Shown in pieces: positions 40,132 through 49,713 of a stretch of DNA of 60,463 nt (positions are counted from its first letter, which is position 1; the number at the start of each line of letters is the position of its first letter). The stretch spans positions 1 through 60,463 of the forward strand of contig JAHYIW010000021.1 in assembly GCA_019429445.1 (NCBI GenBank), read 5' to 3'. Source of the stretch: Desulfuromonadaceae bacterium (GTDB lineage: Bacteria > Desulfobacterota > Desulfuromonadia > Desulfuromonadales > JAHYIW01). Below the pieces are notes generated by a model that was not told where the DNA came from, made no database searches, and worked only from the letters and a program-made list of their open reading frames with translations. A program made the position numbers and the translations under genes.

Positions 40132-41656
40132 CGACCAAAGCTCGATATGACGCGTCGATAATGTTATCACTGACACCAACAGTCCCCCACCGCGTGAGGC
40201 TGTCACCGGATTCAATCAACACACGAGTCATCGACGCAGTGCCCTCTCCGGCCGGGAGAACGCGGACTTTGTAATCAAACAGCTTGATCTCTTTGATTTG
40301 CGGATAAAAACCCTCCAGCGCCTTGCGCAAGGCATTATCGAGAGCATTGACCGGTCCGCGACCCTCCGCAGCTGTATGCTCAATCTTGCCGCCGACCTTA
40401 ACCTGCACCGTCGCCTCGGAAAAGGGTTTGGCATCGCCACTGCGCTGGCTGTCAATGACGCGAAAACCAAGGACCGTAAAATATTGACGCACCGTCCCCA
40501 ACGCTTTGCGCATCAGCAATTCAAACGAGGCCTCGGCACCCTCAAACTGATAGCCCCGATTCTCCATCTCCTTGATCTCTTCAAGCAATTCAAGGGTCAG
40601 CGGATCCTTGCTGTCAATGTCGATATTAAACTCTTCGGCCTTGGCAAGAATATTGGCGCGCCCGGAAAGATCGGATACCAGCACGCGAGTCACGTTCCCG
40701 ACATACTCGGGGCGAATATGCTCGTAGGTTTCAGGATGCCGCTGGATGGCCGAGACGTGCACGCCGCCTTTATGGGCGAAAGCCGAATTGCCGACGTAGG
40801 GTTGATGTTTGTTCGGAACCAGATTGGCCAGTTCATAGACATAACGGGAAACGATACGCAGGGTGTGCAATTGTTTGTCGGTGACACAATCCTTCTTCAT
40901 CTTCAGTTTGAGCGCAGGGATGATGGAACAAAGATCAGCATTGCCGCAACGCTCACCGAACCCGTTGATCGTCCCCTGAACATGAACAATGCCGTTTTCG
41001 ACGGCCACCAGCGCGTTGGCCACGGCACATTCCCCGTCATTGTGGGTGTGAATGCCGAGCGGTGTCGAGATCCTGCCCTTGACTGCCTGGATAATGGCAG
41101 CGACCTCGAACGGCATCGTCCCGCCGTTGGTATCGCACAGGACAATACAATCGACCCCTGCCTCGCGTGCGGCATCCAGAGTCTTCAATGCATAATCGGG
41201 ATTCGCCTTATAACCATCAAAAAAGTGTTCGGCATCATAGATAACTTCACCGACGTGTTCTTTGAGATAAGCGAGCGAGTCATTGATAAGATCAAGATTT
41301 TCATCCAGACTGATCCGCAATGCTTCGCGAACATGAAAATCCCAGGTCTTGCCGAAAATTGTGACAACATCGGGGCGGGCTTCGATCAACGTCTGGATAT
41401 TATTGTCTTCCGCGGGAGTGACCCTGGCCCGCCGGGTCGATCCGAAAGCAGCAATCTTCGCCTGATGCAGGGTGATATCCTTGATATCTTTAAAAAATGC
41501 AATATCTTTTGGATTTGAACCAGGCCAGCCTCCCTCAATATAGTGAATACCCAATTCATCCAGTTTCTGGGCAATCCGCACCTTGTCTATTACCTGAAAG
41601 GAGATATCCTCAGCCTGTGTTCCGTCACGTAGTGTTGTATCGTATAAACGAATCAT
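40082..41656 (-). CDS. cimA: Citramalate synthase
   Basis: A 524-residue LeuA/CimA-family enzyme, making (R)-citramalate from pyruvate and acetyl-CoA for the pyruvate route to isoleucine. The N-terminal [12 protein letters not shown] motif, the H-T-H-N-D-G-E metal site and a C-terminal LeuA-type regulatory domain are visible. The length and the A-E-D motif fit CimA better than isopropylmalate synthase. Start ATG 41656 gives the family's usual N-terminus; GGGGG lies upstream at 5 bases. It follows lysC by 46 bp, so the two form an aspartate-family/isoleucine unit. The C-terminus ends in D-Q-N-D-Q-N-D, encoded by a 9-bp repeat. Confidence 0.93.
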   Translation of the reverse strand: MIRLYDTTLRDGTQAEDISFQVIDKVRIAQKLDELGIHYIEGGWPGSNPKDIAFFKDIKDITLHQAKIAAFGSTRRARVTPAEDNNIQTLIEARPDVVTIFGKTWDFHVREALRISLDENLDLINDSLAYLKEHVGEVIYDAEHFFDGYKANPDYALKTLDAAREAGVDCIVLCDTNGGTMPFEVAAIIQAVKGRISTPLGIHTHNDGECAVANALVAVENGIVHVQGTINGFGERCGNADLCSIIPALKLKMKKDCVTDKQLHTLRIVSRYVYELANLVPNKHQPYVGNSAFAHKGGVHVSAIQRHPETYEHIRPEYVGNVTRVLVSDLSGRANILAKAEEFNIDIDSKDPLTLELLEEIKEMENRGYQFEGAEASFELLMRKALGTVRQYFTVLGFRVIDSQRSGDAKPFSEATVQVKVGGKIEHTAAEGRGPVNALDNALRKALEGFYPQIKEIKLFDYKVRVLPAGEGTASMTRVLIESGDSLTRWGTVGVSDNIIDASYRALVDALLYKLVKDQNDQND

Positions 41657-41702
41657 TCCTGCCCCCGTTTTAAATCCATTGCACACGATTATCCGGTCGA
41701 CC

Positions 41703-42932
41703 TTATTCCTCGGTTGCCTCTTTGGCCAAACCGAAAACATCGTGCAGTACACGTAGCGCCAATTCTGAATATTTAGAATCAATGACACAGGAAACCTTGA
41801 TTTCACTCGTCGAGATCATCTGAATATTGATTCCTTCGGCAGAAAGGGTCTGGAACATTTTGCTGGCCACGCCCGAATGTGAGCGCATGCCGACACCAAC
41901 GATCGAGACTTTCGAAATCTGTTCGTCGCTGACCACCCCGCCAGCCTTGATAATACCCGCCGCCTCATTGACAATCTTCAACGCCTTCTTGTAGTCAGTT
42001 TTGGGCACAGTAAACGTCAGATCGGTGAACCCCTCGTGCGACACGTTCTGAATAATCATGTCGACCGTAATATTTGCCGCGGAAAGTGGCGAAAAGAGCT
42101 TCGCGGCAATCCCCGGTTTATCTGGAACCCGGATCACCGAAATTTTTGCTTCATCCTTATTGTAAGTAATTCCTGAAACCAGTACAGTTTCCATATCGGC
42201 ATCCTCCTTCATCACCAGAGTTCCGGGGTTATCGTTGAAACTCGATCGAACGTGGATCACCACGTTATATTTCTTGGCAAATTCGACACTACGGATCTGG
42301 AGAATTTTTGCGCCCAGTGACGCCATCTCCAGCATCTCGTCGTACGAAATTTTGTTGACCTTCGATGCTTCGGGAACAATCCGCGGATCGGTCGTGTAGA
42401 CACCATCGACGTCGGTGTAGATTTCACACACATCCGCCTTGAGTGCCGCCGCGACGGCCACCGCGGAGGTATCGGAACCACCCCGTCCGAGCGTGGTGAT
42501 ACTGCCGTGGCGGTCAATCCCCTGAAAACCGGCAACGATAATAATCGTCCCGTTCTTGATATCTTCGCGGATGTTCTTGTCACCGATCTCCTCAATTCGT
42601 GCTTTACTGTACGCACTGTCGGTGTAAATCGGAATCTGGTGCCCGAGATAACTTTTTGCGTTGTAACCCATTGACTGGAGGCACATGGCCAGCAGCGCGA
42701 TAGTTACCTGTTCGCCGGTTGCAACGAGAACGTCATACTCGCGCTCACTCGGAAACTCACACATCTCGTTGGCGAGTGCCACCAGTTTGTTGGTTTCACC
42801 GGACATCGCCGAAACAATAACAACGACATCATTCCCGTCGTCATAGGTGCGGCCGATGCGTCGTGCAACATTGCGAATGCGCTCCACATCACCGACCGAC
42901 GTACCACCATATTTTTGTACGACTAAAGCCAT
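41703..42932 (-). CDS. lysC: Aspartate kinase
   Basis: A 409-residue aspartokinase, phosphorylating aspartate in the pathway to lysine, methionine and threonine. It shows [10 protein letters not shown] at the start, a kinase core ([10 protein letters not shown]), and two C-terminal ACT domains (about 265-409) for amino-acid feedback control. Start ATG 42932 has GGGAGG upstream at good distance. It is the first gene of a run with cimA and the ComEA-like gene. A 150-bp palindromic element lies upstream, between it and tsaE. Confidence 0.95.
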   Translation of the reverse strand: MALVVQKYGGTSVGDVERIRNVARRIGRTYDDGNDVVVIVSAMSGETNKLVALANEMCEFPSEREYDVLVATGEQVTIALLAMCLQSMGYNAKSYLGHQIPIYTDSAYSKARIEEIGDKNIREDIKNGTIIIVAGFQGIDRHGSITTLGRGGSDTSAVAVAAALKADVCEIYTDVDGVYTTDPRIVPEASKVNKISYDEMLEMASLGAKILQIRSVEFAKKYNVVIHVRSSFNDNPGTLVMKEDADMETVLVSGITYNKDEAKISVIRVPDKPGIAAKLFSPLSAANITVDMIIQNVSHEGFTDLTFTVPKTDYKKALKIVNEAAGIIKAGGVVSDEQISKVSIVGVGMRSHSGVASKMFQTLSAEGINIQMISTSEIKVSCVIDSKYSELALRVLHDVFGLAKEATEE

Positions 42933-42952
42933 AGAACTGTGTCCTCCCAAGC

Positions 42953-43108
42953 AGCTTACGGACTATACGGGCCGAAGCGAAAATTTGGATATTTGAGAAC
43001 AGATTTTAGCTCTTTTGAGGTGCATAGCCGTAGCTATGAACCAAAAAGGAGCTGAAATATGAGCCAAACAGCCGGGTATGCAGCCGGCTCATGGATAGTC
43101 CGACAGGC
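42953..43108. repeat. About 155-bp element with inverted ends between tsaE and lysC
   Basis: The ends share the motif AGCAGC-N3-CGGACTAT: the left end at 42950-42966, the right end as its complement (ATAGTCCG at 43095-43102, then CAGGCTGCT). The middle holds a near-palindrome GGTGCATAGCCGTAGCTATGAACC-type stem (43018-43041) and GCCGGG/CAGCCGGC pairs. No gene is in it. It resembles MITE- or REP-like elements. No target duplication was seen. Confidence 0.55.
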
Positions 43109-43213
43109 TGCTAGTGCTTTACCGCATCATGCGGACGAATCTGGATCATGCCCAGAGTTTGATTAAATAGCAGGATTACCCGCTGCGGTCAAAACATTTT
43201 TCCAGCGTTTGTC

Positions 43214-43723
43214 TTAACTCTGATCAACAGCAACTTTCCACGCGGCAAAGAGTCGCGACAGCAATGCCTCGGCATCCACTCCGCAGGCCCGACAAACGAT
43301 TTCACGGCGAGAGGCGGCAACTATTTTCAGCTCAATATGTACCCCCGCGCGCGCACCGCCCGCGTACCCGGCACAGGTGTCGAAACGATCCGCCCATTCG
43401 ACCAGAGAAATGCCGCCATCCTCAATAAATTCATCGCCGCCGAGATCATCAAGCTCGTCAGGATGGGACAAACGATAGTAATCGAAATGATACAGGGGCA
43501 AACGTCCCTGATAAAGATTCATCAGCGTGTAACTGGGGCTAACGACCGGCTCATCAGCTGGAACCCCAAGTCCCGCTGCGACCCCCTGAGCGAAACAGGT
43601 TTTTCCGGCGCCAAGCGGGCCACTCAGCCAGATCGTCAGGGACTTGTCCAGCTGTTCGCCGAGCCTCCGGGCAAAAGCCCGGGTCTCCTCCGGAGAAGCG
43701 GTAATCACCACCCGTGAAGACAC
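43214..43723 (-). CDS. tsaE: tRNA threonylcarbamoyladenosine biosynthesis ATPase TsaE
   Basis: A 169-residue P-loop ATPase of the TsaE (YjeE) family. The P-loop is G-P-L-G-A-G-K-T at about 34-41. The family motifs S-P-S-Y-T-L-M-N, Y-H-F-D-Y-Y-R-L and V-E-W-A-D are present. TsaE drives the TsaB-TsaD complex that attaches threonylcarbamoyl to A37 of tRNAs reading ANN codons. GTG start 43723 with GGAG upstream; 6 bp after the CBS gene, in the glmM-to-tsaE run. Length is slightly above the common 150 residues because of a longer tail. Confidence 0.93.
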   Translation of the reverse strand: MSSRVVITASPEETRAFARRLGEQLDKSLTIWLSGPLGAGKTCFAQGVAAGLGVPADEPVVSPSYTLMNLYQGRLPLYHFDYYRLSHPDELDDLGGDEFIEDGGISLVEWADRFDTCAGYAGGARAGVHIELKIVAASRREIVCRACGVDAEALLSRLFAAWKVAVDQS

Positions 43724-43728
43724 CGCGG

Positions 43729-44172
43729 TTACTCCATGGAACGAATAATATCGAGACGCCCGACCACCCCGACCACCCGCTCGTTCTCCACGACCGGAAC
43801 CAGATGTGCAGCCTTGCCCGCCATCAGGGCCGCTATTTCACTCACCGGAGTTGCCGGGGTACAGGTCGGCACATCGACGCGACAGATATCACGTACCGTC
43901 CGGGCGGACATCTTGCGTACTTCTTCGCGAAACGTCTTGTCACTTTCGAGGTAGATAACCCAATCGAAAATCGAAATCACCGTCGGGATATGCAACGGCT
44001 GATCACGCTCGACCAGATCGTTCTGTGAAACCTGCCCGTACAGCTTCCCGTTTTCGATCACCGGGAGTGCGTTAACGCGCGTCTCAACGAAAATTTTCGC
44101 CAGTTTTTCAATCGTTGTTTCAGGTGTCACCGAGTGAACATCCCGGGTCATTATATCTTTGGCCGTCAACAT
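43729..44172 (-). CDS. CBS-domain pair protein
   Basis: A 147-residue protein made of two CBS motifs (D-I-M-T-R-D-V-H-S-V and D-V-P-T-C-T-P-A-T-P), separated by an insertion of about 30 residues. Such pairs bind adenosyl ligands (AMP, ATP, SAM, possibly cyclic di-AMP) and report energy state. It overlaps nnrDE by 7 bp and lies 6 bp before tsaE, so it is co-transcribed with both. No effector domain is attached, so it probably acts in trans. ATG 44172 has AAGGAGT upstream. A link to the cdaA made from the same operon is speculative. Confidence 0.88.
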   Translation of the reverse strand: MLTAKDIMTRDVHSVTPETTIEKLAKIFVETRVNALPVIENGKLYGQVSQNDLVERDQPLHIPTVISIFDWVIYLESDKTFREEVRKMSARTVRDICRVDVPTCTPATPVSEIAALMAGKAAHLVPVVENERVVGVVGRLDIIRSME

Positions 44173-45731
44173 GTCTGACTCCTTATCAGTCGCAGTTCCC
44201 GCCAGGCGGCAGGAAGTTCATTCAGCAGTTCGGTTGCGGTCATTCCGACGTCACCGTGGCGCGTAGCCCAGTGATCAGCCGCAGCCCCATGCAGATAGCT
44301 GCCGAGCACAGCAGCATCATCAACAGTCAATCCCTGTGCCAGAAGCGCCCCGATCAACCCGGTCAGGACGTCGCCGCTCCCCCCCGTCGCCAGCAGCGGA
44401 TTACCACTGGAGTTAATCCTGATGCGCCCGTCAGGAAGAGCAATAATGGTTCGCGCGCCCTTGAGGAGCAGCACGACCCTGTACTCCATCGCGAATTCTC
44501 GTGCACAATTGATCCGTTCCGCTTCCACCGCAGCGACACCACAGCCGAGAAGGCGCGCCATCTCCCCCGGGTGCGGAGTCAGAATTGTCCTCGCGCGAGG
44601 ACGTTCCTTCAGCACGTGACAGTGCCCCGCCAGCGCGTTCAGGCCGTCGGCGTCAACCACCAGCGGCAGCGACGATTCCCCAACGATGCGCCGGACCAGG
44701 CGGACTGTCTGCCCAGATATCCCCAACCCCGGACCAATTGCCAATGCTGATTTATTGTCCAGCAGGGCGTTCACAGAAGCCAACGCATCCTCACCGAGGC
44801 ACCCGTCATGATCGGGCAAGGCGACGGTCATCGCCTCGGTCAACTTGATTTCCATGATATCGTGAACGGCTGCCGAACAAGCCAGGGTAACCAGCCCCGC
44901 ACCGCCCCGCACCGCCGCAGCGGCAGTCAGCGTCGCGGCTCCTGTCTTGCCGGGCGAACCAGCCAACGCCAGCAGGTGGCCGAATGTTCCTTTGTGGCCA
45001 TTCACGGGGCGCAACGGCAACAGCCGCGCTGCTTCGGCGGCTTCAATCAACCAATGGCTATCACCGGTTGAGGCACTTAAGGTCGCCGGGATACCGATAT
45101 CTACAATTTTCAGCTCACCACAACAGGAAAACCCGGGACTAACGGCATGCCCGACCTTGGCTGCGGCGAAGGTCACGGTCAAGTCGGCATGTGCCGCGCG
45201 GCCAAGGATCGCGCCGCTCGTGGCATCGACCCCCGAAGGGATGTCGACTGCAACCAGCGGTGCGCGCTGCGCCCCCAGCCAATCGATGGCAACGGCATAG
45301 CGTCCACTTACCGGGTTGGCCAGACCGGTTCCTAGTAGGGCATCAACCAGAATCACGCCGGAATGCGCCGCGAGGGCGGAGCTCAATTGCTCATCAGTTG
45401 TCACCGCAGTGACCGTAGCGCCACAACGTTGCAGAATATCGAGATTGAGCCCGGCAGCGCCGCCAATTGCCGCAGGTGCATCAAGGACAATCGTCTGCAC
45501 CTGCCAGCCACGGTTCAATAACCAGCGAGCAATAACAAACCCGTCTCCGCCGTTGTTTCCCTTCCCCGCGAGGATCAACACCGGACCGGGAAAGAGATCT
45601 GCATAACGTTCAGCCAGTAGTTCCGCCGCGCCGCGCCCGGCACTTTCCATCAGTACCGCACCGGGGATGCCGATTTCTTCCATCGCCCGACGATCAAGCT
45701 CACGCATTTCCACGGCGGTTAGCAGCTTCAT
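44166..45731 (-). CDS. nnrDE: Bifunctional NAD(P)HX epimerase/dehydratase
   Basis: A 521-residue fusion. The N-terminal YjeF_N part (about 1-215) is NAD(P)HX epimerase, with G-N-N-G-G-D-G-F and the V-D-A-L-L-G-T-G-L segment. The C-terminal YjeF_C part (about 225-515) is an ATP/ADP-dependent NAD(P)HX dehydratase, with G-S-P-G-K-T-G-A-A-T and G-S-G-D-V-L-T-G. It repairs hydrated NADH and NADPH. The fusion is normal in bacteria. It overlaps acpS upstream by 4 bp and the CBS gene by 7 bp. Confidence 0.93.
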   Translation of the reverse strand: MKLLTAVEMRELDRRAMEEIGIPGAVLMESAGRGAAELLAERYADLFPGPVLILAGKGNNGGDGFVIARWLLNRGWQVQTIVLDAPAAIGGAAGLNLDILQRCGATVTAVTTDEQLSSALAAHSGVILVDALLGTGLANPVSGRYAVAIDWLGAQRAPLVAVDIPSGVDATSGAILGRAAHADLTVTFAAAKVGHAVSPGFSCCGELKIVDIGIPATLSASTGDSHWLIEAAEAARLLPLRPVNGHKGTFGHLLALAGSPGKTGAATLTAAAAVRGGAGLVTLACSAAVHDIMEIKLTEAMTVALPDHDGCLGEDALASVNALLDNKSALAIGPGLGISGQTVRLVRRIVGESSLPLVVDADGLNALAGHCHVLKERPRARTILTPHPGEMARLLGCGVAAVEAERINCAREFAMEYRVVLLLKGARTIIALPDGRIRINSSGNPLLATGGSGDVLTGLIGALLAQGLTVDDAAVLGSYLHGAAADHWATRHGDVGMTATELLNELPAAWRELRLIRSQTC

Positions 45732-46111
45732 ACCATCTCCACCGTCACCATCGCCACCGCATATTCACGTTCATGACTGTAACTCAACTGGACGTTGCCC
45801 AGCTTGCGCTCAGCAAGAATTTCTGCGGCCCGGCCGCCAAAAAACAATGACGGCTTGCCAAGGGCATCGTTACGCACCTCAATATCGCGCCACTGAACCC
45901 CTTCGCGCAGGCCAAGACCAAGGGCTTTAAGGAAGGCCTCTTTCGCCGCAAAGCGTGCCGACAGGTGCGTCGCAGGATCTTTCTTTCCTAAAGCGTAGGC
46001 CCGTTCATCCGTGGTAAAAATGCGCTCAATGATGCCGGTTTTTCCCATTTTGAGAAATTCCCGAAAGCGTTCGACCCGGACAATGTCAGTGCCTATCCCG
46101 GCGATAGCCAT
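45728..46111 (-). CDS. acpS: Holo-acyl-carrier-protein synthase
   Basis: A 127-residue 4'-phosphopantetheinyl transferase that charges acyl carrier protein in fatty-acid synthesis. It has the G-I-G-T-D-I-V-R-V-E-R motif with the Mg-binding Asp and the R-F-A-A-K-E-A-F-L-K-A-L motif. Start ATG 46111 follows pdxJ by 1 bp; an earlier in-frame start would run into pdxJ. The position right after pdxJ and before nnrDE is the classical gene order. Confidence 0.95.
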   Translation of the reverse strand: MAIAGIGTDIVRVERFREFLKMGKTGIIERIFTTDERAYALGKKDPATHLSARFAAKEAFLKALGLGLREGVQWRDIEVRNDALGKPSLFFGGRAAEILAERKLGNVQLSYSHEREYAVAMVTVEMV

Positions 46112-46112
46112 A

Positions 46113-46829
46113 TCAGCACCGCACCAGTGTTGCCATCTCCCGCACCGCGCGGTCCAGCCCGACCAGTAGCGCACGAGAGATAATGGCATGACCGATATTG
46201 TACTCTTCTACGCCGCCAAGAGCGACCACCTGCTGGACATTCCGGTAGTTCAGACCGTGCCCGGCGTTCACCACCAAGGCTGACTCGTGACCGTAGCTAA
46301 TCGCCTGACGTATTTTTTCCAGTTCAATGGCCCGCCGCGCCTCGGTCGGGGCATCACAATAGGTGCCGGTGTGGATCTCGACAGCATTGCCGCCCACCTC
46401 CCGTGACGCCTTGATCTGCGCGGCATCTGGATCGACAAAGAGGCTGACAACAATCCCCGCCTGACCCAGGCGGGCAATGTAAGGACGCAGCTGGGCTGCC
46501 TTCCCGATGACATCCAGACCGCCTTCAGTCGTCAATTCCTGACGTTTTTCCGGCACCAGTGTCACCTGGTCAGGAAGCAACCGCTCGGCGATAGCCACCA
46601 TTTCGTCAGTCGCCGCCATCTCCAGGTTGAGACGCGTCTGCACCGTCGCGCGCAAAATTTCAACATCACGATCCTGGATGTGCCGCCGGTCCTCGCGCAG
46701 GTGAACGGTAATCCCGTCCGCTCCGGCCAGTTCCGCAAGGAGTGCCGCAGTAACCGGATCAGGCTCGATCGTTCCCCGTGCCTGACGAACTGTGGCAATA
46801 TGATCAACATTGACCCCCAGCTTCGCCAT
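46113..46829 (-). CDS. pdxJ: Pyridoxine 5'-phosphate synthase
   Basis: A 238-residue TIM-barrel enzyme joining 1-deoxyxylulose 5-phosphate with 3-amino-1-hydroxyacetone phosphate to form pyridoxine 5'-phosphate. It opens [16 protein letters not shown], with a [14 protein letters not shown] motif and [11 protein letters not shown]. The length fits the family. It follows glmM by 3 bp. Confidence 0.96.
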   Translation of the reverse strand: MAKLGVNVDHIATVRQARGTIEPDPVTAALLAELAGADGITVHLREDRRHIQDRDVEILRATVQTRLNLEMAATDEMVAIAERLLPDQVTLVPEKRQELTTEGGLDVIGKAAQLRPYIARLGQAGIVVSLFVDPDAAQIKASREVGGNAVEIHTGTYCDAPTEARRAIELEKIRQAISYGHESALVVNAGHGLNYRNVQQVVALGGVEEYNIGHAIISRALLVGLDRAVREMATLVRC

Positions 46830-46832
46830 CTG

Positions 46833-48206
46833 TTATGTCCCTTCCCGATGCCCGCCAAGATGCTGCACAACGGCGACAGCGATATCATTCGCCAGCTCTT
46901 CAATCCGGTGCTGTTGCGGCCCTTCGAGCATGATCCGTAACAGTGGCTCGGTTCCCGAGTAGCGGATCAGCACCCGGCCATTCTTGCCAAGTTCCGCTTC
47001 GACCGCTTTGATCACCCGGGAAACTTCCGGAACATCCCCAAGATCTTTGCGCTCCGCGACTCTGATATTGAGCAGAATCTGCGGCAAAGCGGTCATGACC
47101 TGCGCCAGTTCTGACAAGCGTTTACCCGAGCGCTGAATGATCGCCAGCACCTGCAACGCCGAAAGCGTGCCGTCACCGGTGGTATTATGATCGAGAAAAA
47201 TCATATGTCCTGATTGCTCGCCGCCCAGGCTGTAACCGCCATGACGCATCGCTTCGACGACATAACGGTCACCGACCGCCGTCCGGATCATTTTGCCACC
47301 GGCTTTGCGCATGGCGATATCCAGCCCCATATTGCTCATCACAGTCGAGACCAGTGTCTTGCGCGCCAATGCCCCCCGTTCAAGCAGATCGGTTGCACAA
47401 ATTGCCATGATATGATCCCCATCAACTTCTCGGCCATGCTCGTCTACGAAAATCACCCGGTCGGCATCACCATCCAGGGCAATCCCGAGATCGGCGTGAT
47501 GCTCACGCACCGCTGCGGCCACAACTTCGGGGTAGAGCGATCCACAACCGGCGTTAATATTCATCCCATCCGGGGTCACCCCGATGGTGATCACCTCGGC
47601 ACCCAACTCGCGCAGCACTGCGGGAGCAACTTTGTAGGCCGCGCCATGGGCACAATCAAGGACGATTTTTAAACCGTTAAGATCGAGATGTTTAGGGAAA
47701 GTGTGCTTCAAAAAAACGATATAGCGGCCAACGGCATCGTCAAGACGTACGGCTTTGCCGACTTCAGCAGCGGTCGGACGCAGTGCGTCAAGGCGGCTGT
47801 CGTCGAGCAATGATTCGATCTCGATTTCGAGTGCATCCGGCAGCTTGAACCCATTATTTGAGAAAAACTTAATGCCGTTATCCTGGTAGAGATTGTGCGA
47901 AGCGGAGATCACCACGCCGGCATCTGCCCGTAGTGATGCAGTCAGAAAAGCAATCCCCGGAGTCGGCAGGGGACCAACCAGAATCACATCGACCCCCATT
48001 GAACAAATTCCCGATGCCAATGCGTTCTCGATCATATACCCCGAAAGCCGGGTATCTTTGCCGATGACAATCCGGTGCCGCCGAGCATTGTGTTTTTTAA
48101 AAATATGCGCCGCCGCGCGCCCGAGTTGCATAGCTATCTCGGTTGTCATTGGATAGGTGTTGGCAACCCCGCGAACCCCATCGGTTCCAAACAGTTTCTT
48201 CGTCAT
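46833..48206 (-). CDS. glmM: Phosphoglucosamine mutase
   Basis: A 457-residue phosphohexomutase, interconverting glucosamine 6- and 1-phosphate on the way to UDP-GlcNAc. The catalytic motif I-S-A-S-H-N has its phosphorylated Ser at about 103 (Leu follows where Pro is usual). D-G-D-A-D-R is the metal loop and R-Y-S-G-T-E-P the phosphate-binding end. It overlaps the ybbR gene by 4 bp (ATGA), giving the cdaA-ybbR-glmM cyclic di-AMP module. GlmM is known to bind and restrain CdaA in Firmicutes; whether it does here is not shown. Confidence 0.95.
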   Translation of the reverse strand: MTKKLFGTDGVRGVANTYPMTTEIAMQLGRAAAHIFKKHNARRHRIVIGKDTRLSGYMIENALASGICSMGVDVILVGPLPTPGIAFLTASLRADAGVVISASHNLYQDNGIKFFSNNGFKLPDALEIEIESLLDDSRLDALRPTAAEVGKAVRLDDAVGRYIVFLKHTFPKHLDLNGLKIVLDCAHGAAYKVAPAVLRELGAEVITIGVTPDGMNINAGCGSLYPEVVAAAVREHHADLGIALDGDADRVIFVDEHGREVDGDHIMAICATDLLERGALARKTLVSTVMSNMGLDIAMRKAGGKMIRTAVGDRYVVEAMRHGGYSLGGEQSGHMIFLDHNTTGDGTLSALQVLAIIQRSGKRLSELAQVMTALPQILLNIRVAERKDLGDVPEVSRVIKAVEAELGKNGRVLIRYSGTEPLLRIMLEGPQQHRIEELANDIAVAVVQHLGGHREGT

Positions 48207-48889
48207 TCCCCGTGCTTCTCCTCCTGTGCAGATGGCGGGCCATCGGTATCGACAATGATCGCAACTTTCACCTGAATATTCTGCTTTTGTGAAAAAGAAA
48301 CGTATTGCCCAAGCGGAATCAAGGCGACAGAAGTCTCAACATCCGCCATTGCACCGTCAATCTCAACCGGATCAGTGACCGCCTCATTGATCTTTTTTAG
48401 TTCACTTTTCGCACCTTCAATTTCTACCTGTGCCGGGTTCGGATAAACTCCACCAATGTTTGCCACAGCCGGCAGTTCACCCTTTAAAATAACGCGAACC
48501 GGAATGATTTTTTTCTGGATCGCCTCCAGCCTGACATCAATCACCGGGGGAGACAACCGCGTCACCTTCAATGCCGTAGGCAGATTCAACTGTTCCTCAA
48601 GACGCTTAAACGAGGTCACTCCCGCTTTCAGTCCGGTGAGATCGACGGACAGCCTGACCTCAGACGGCTTCAGATTCATCAGCAGCGTTCGTGGACCACT
48701 GATCCGCACATCGATGGTGCTCGGCACATCATTGGCAATCATCAGCCCCTTGGGTATATTCCGCAATTGCAATGAAGCAGAATAACCCTGTTCCAGCCGT
48801 TGCTCACCCATAACAAAAAACCACAGAATTACCGCGAAAGTTAACGACAACAGTTTTAAGAACCAGTTTTCCATGATGATCTTGACCAT
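48203..48889 (-). CDS. ybbR: YbbR-domain protein, CdaR-like
   Basis: A 228-residue protein with one N-terminal membrane helix ([14 protein letters not shown]) followed by two or three YbbR-type beta domains. In Firmicutes CdaR (YbbR) lies outside the membrane and controls CdaA. Here the protein is encoded between cdaA and glmM, 12 bp after cdaA. ATG 48889 is used with AGGGTGG upstream; ATG 48874 is an alternative. Only about three YbbR units are visible, fewer than in Bacillus CdaR. Confidence 0.85.
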   Translation of the reverse strand: MVKIIMENWFLKLLSLTFAVILWFFVMGEQRLEQGYSASLQLRNIPKGLMIANDVPSTIDVRISGPRTLLMNLKPSEVRLSVDLTGLKAGVTSFKRLEEQLNLPTALKVTRLSPPVIDVRLEAIQKKIIPVRVILKGELPAVANIGGVYPNPAQVEIEGAKSELKKINEAVTDPVEIDGAMADVETSVALIPLGQYVSFSQKQNIQVKVAIIVDTDGPPSAQEEKHGE

Positions 48890-48901
48890 CGTCGTGCCAC
48901 C

Positions 48902-49681
48902 CTATGCTTTATTATGCCGCGGTTCAAACAGTCGCGCCAGAACCTTGCGCAGCGTCGGGCCATCGAGATTACGCGTCAATCGCCCGCCAACACTCACCGA
49001 GATCTTGCCCGTCTCCTCCGAAACCACAATCGCAACCGCATCGACCAGTTCGGTCAACCCCAGTGCGGCACGGTGTCGCGTACCGAGAGCCTTGCTGATC
49101 CCCGGCTCCTGACTGAGCGGAAGGAAACATCCGGCGCGTGTCATCCGCCCCTGTTGAATCACCAGCGCACCGTCATGAATCGGGGAATTCGGTAAAAAGA
49201 TCGAAGAAATAATCTCTCCCGAAACCTGGGCATCAAGCTCCACCCCGACTTCCAGAAAATCCTTGAGACCGGTCTCGCGTTCAATCACGATCAGCGCGCC
49301 AATCCGTCGCCCGGAGAGAAACAGACAGGCCTTGGCCAACTCATCCAGAACCGCGCCCTCCTCCTTGTAGCTGAGATCGGCAAAAAACGGATTACGCCCC
49401 ACATGGATCAGCGCACGACGAATGTCGCTTTGAAAAATAACAATAATGACCAGGATAATTGATGAAAGGAAGTTATCGAGAATCCAGCGCAACGTGTAGA
49501 GCCCGACAACTTGCGCAGTGACATAGACACCGAGAATGACCGCCAGACCGAGCAGCATTTGCACTGCGCGGGTTCCTTTGATCAATAAAATAATACGATA
49601 GATGATAAACGCAACGAGAGCGATATCGACCAGGTCGAGGACCCAACGGAAATGATTTGAGATGTCGAAAAGTGCGCTCAT
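48902..49681 (-). CDS. cdaA: Diadenylate cyclase CdaA
   Basis: A 259-residue membrane diadenylate cyclase, making cyclic di-AMP from two ATP. Three N-terminal membrane helices (within about 15-82) lead to a DisA_N domain with I-H-D-G-A (the D-G-A motif) and T-R-H-R-A-A-L-G (the R-H-R motif). The length and the layout are those of CdaA. Cyclic di-AMP controls osmolyte and potassium transport and wall turnover. It begins 32 bp after folP. A clear ribosome site was not seen. Confidence 0.92.
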   Translation of the reverse strand: MSALFDISNHFRWVLDLVDIALVAFIIYRIILLIKGTRAVQMLLGLAVILGVYVTAQVVGLYTLRWILDNFLSSIILVIIVIFQSDIRRALIHVGRNPFFADLSYKEEGAVLDELAKACLFLSGRRIGALIVIERETGLKDFLEVGVELDAQVSGEIISSIFLPNSPIHDGALVIQQGRMTRAGCFLPLSQEPGISKALGTRHRAALGLTELVDAVAIVVSEETGKISVSVGGRLTRNLDGPTLRKVLARLFEPRHNKA

Positions 49682-49713
49682 TACATACCATTAAAAATTC
49701 AGGGTTTATGCGT

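Noticed and set aside
40298-41518. 406-codon + strand frame opposite cimA
   Set aside because: cimA has clear motifs across its length; this frame is a complement shadow.
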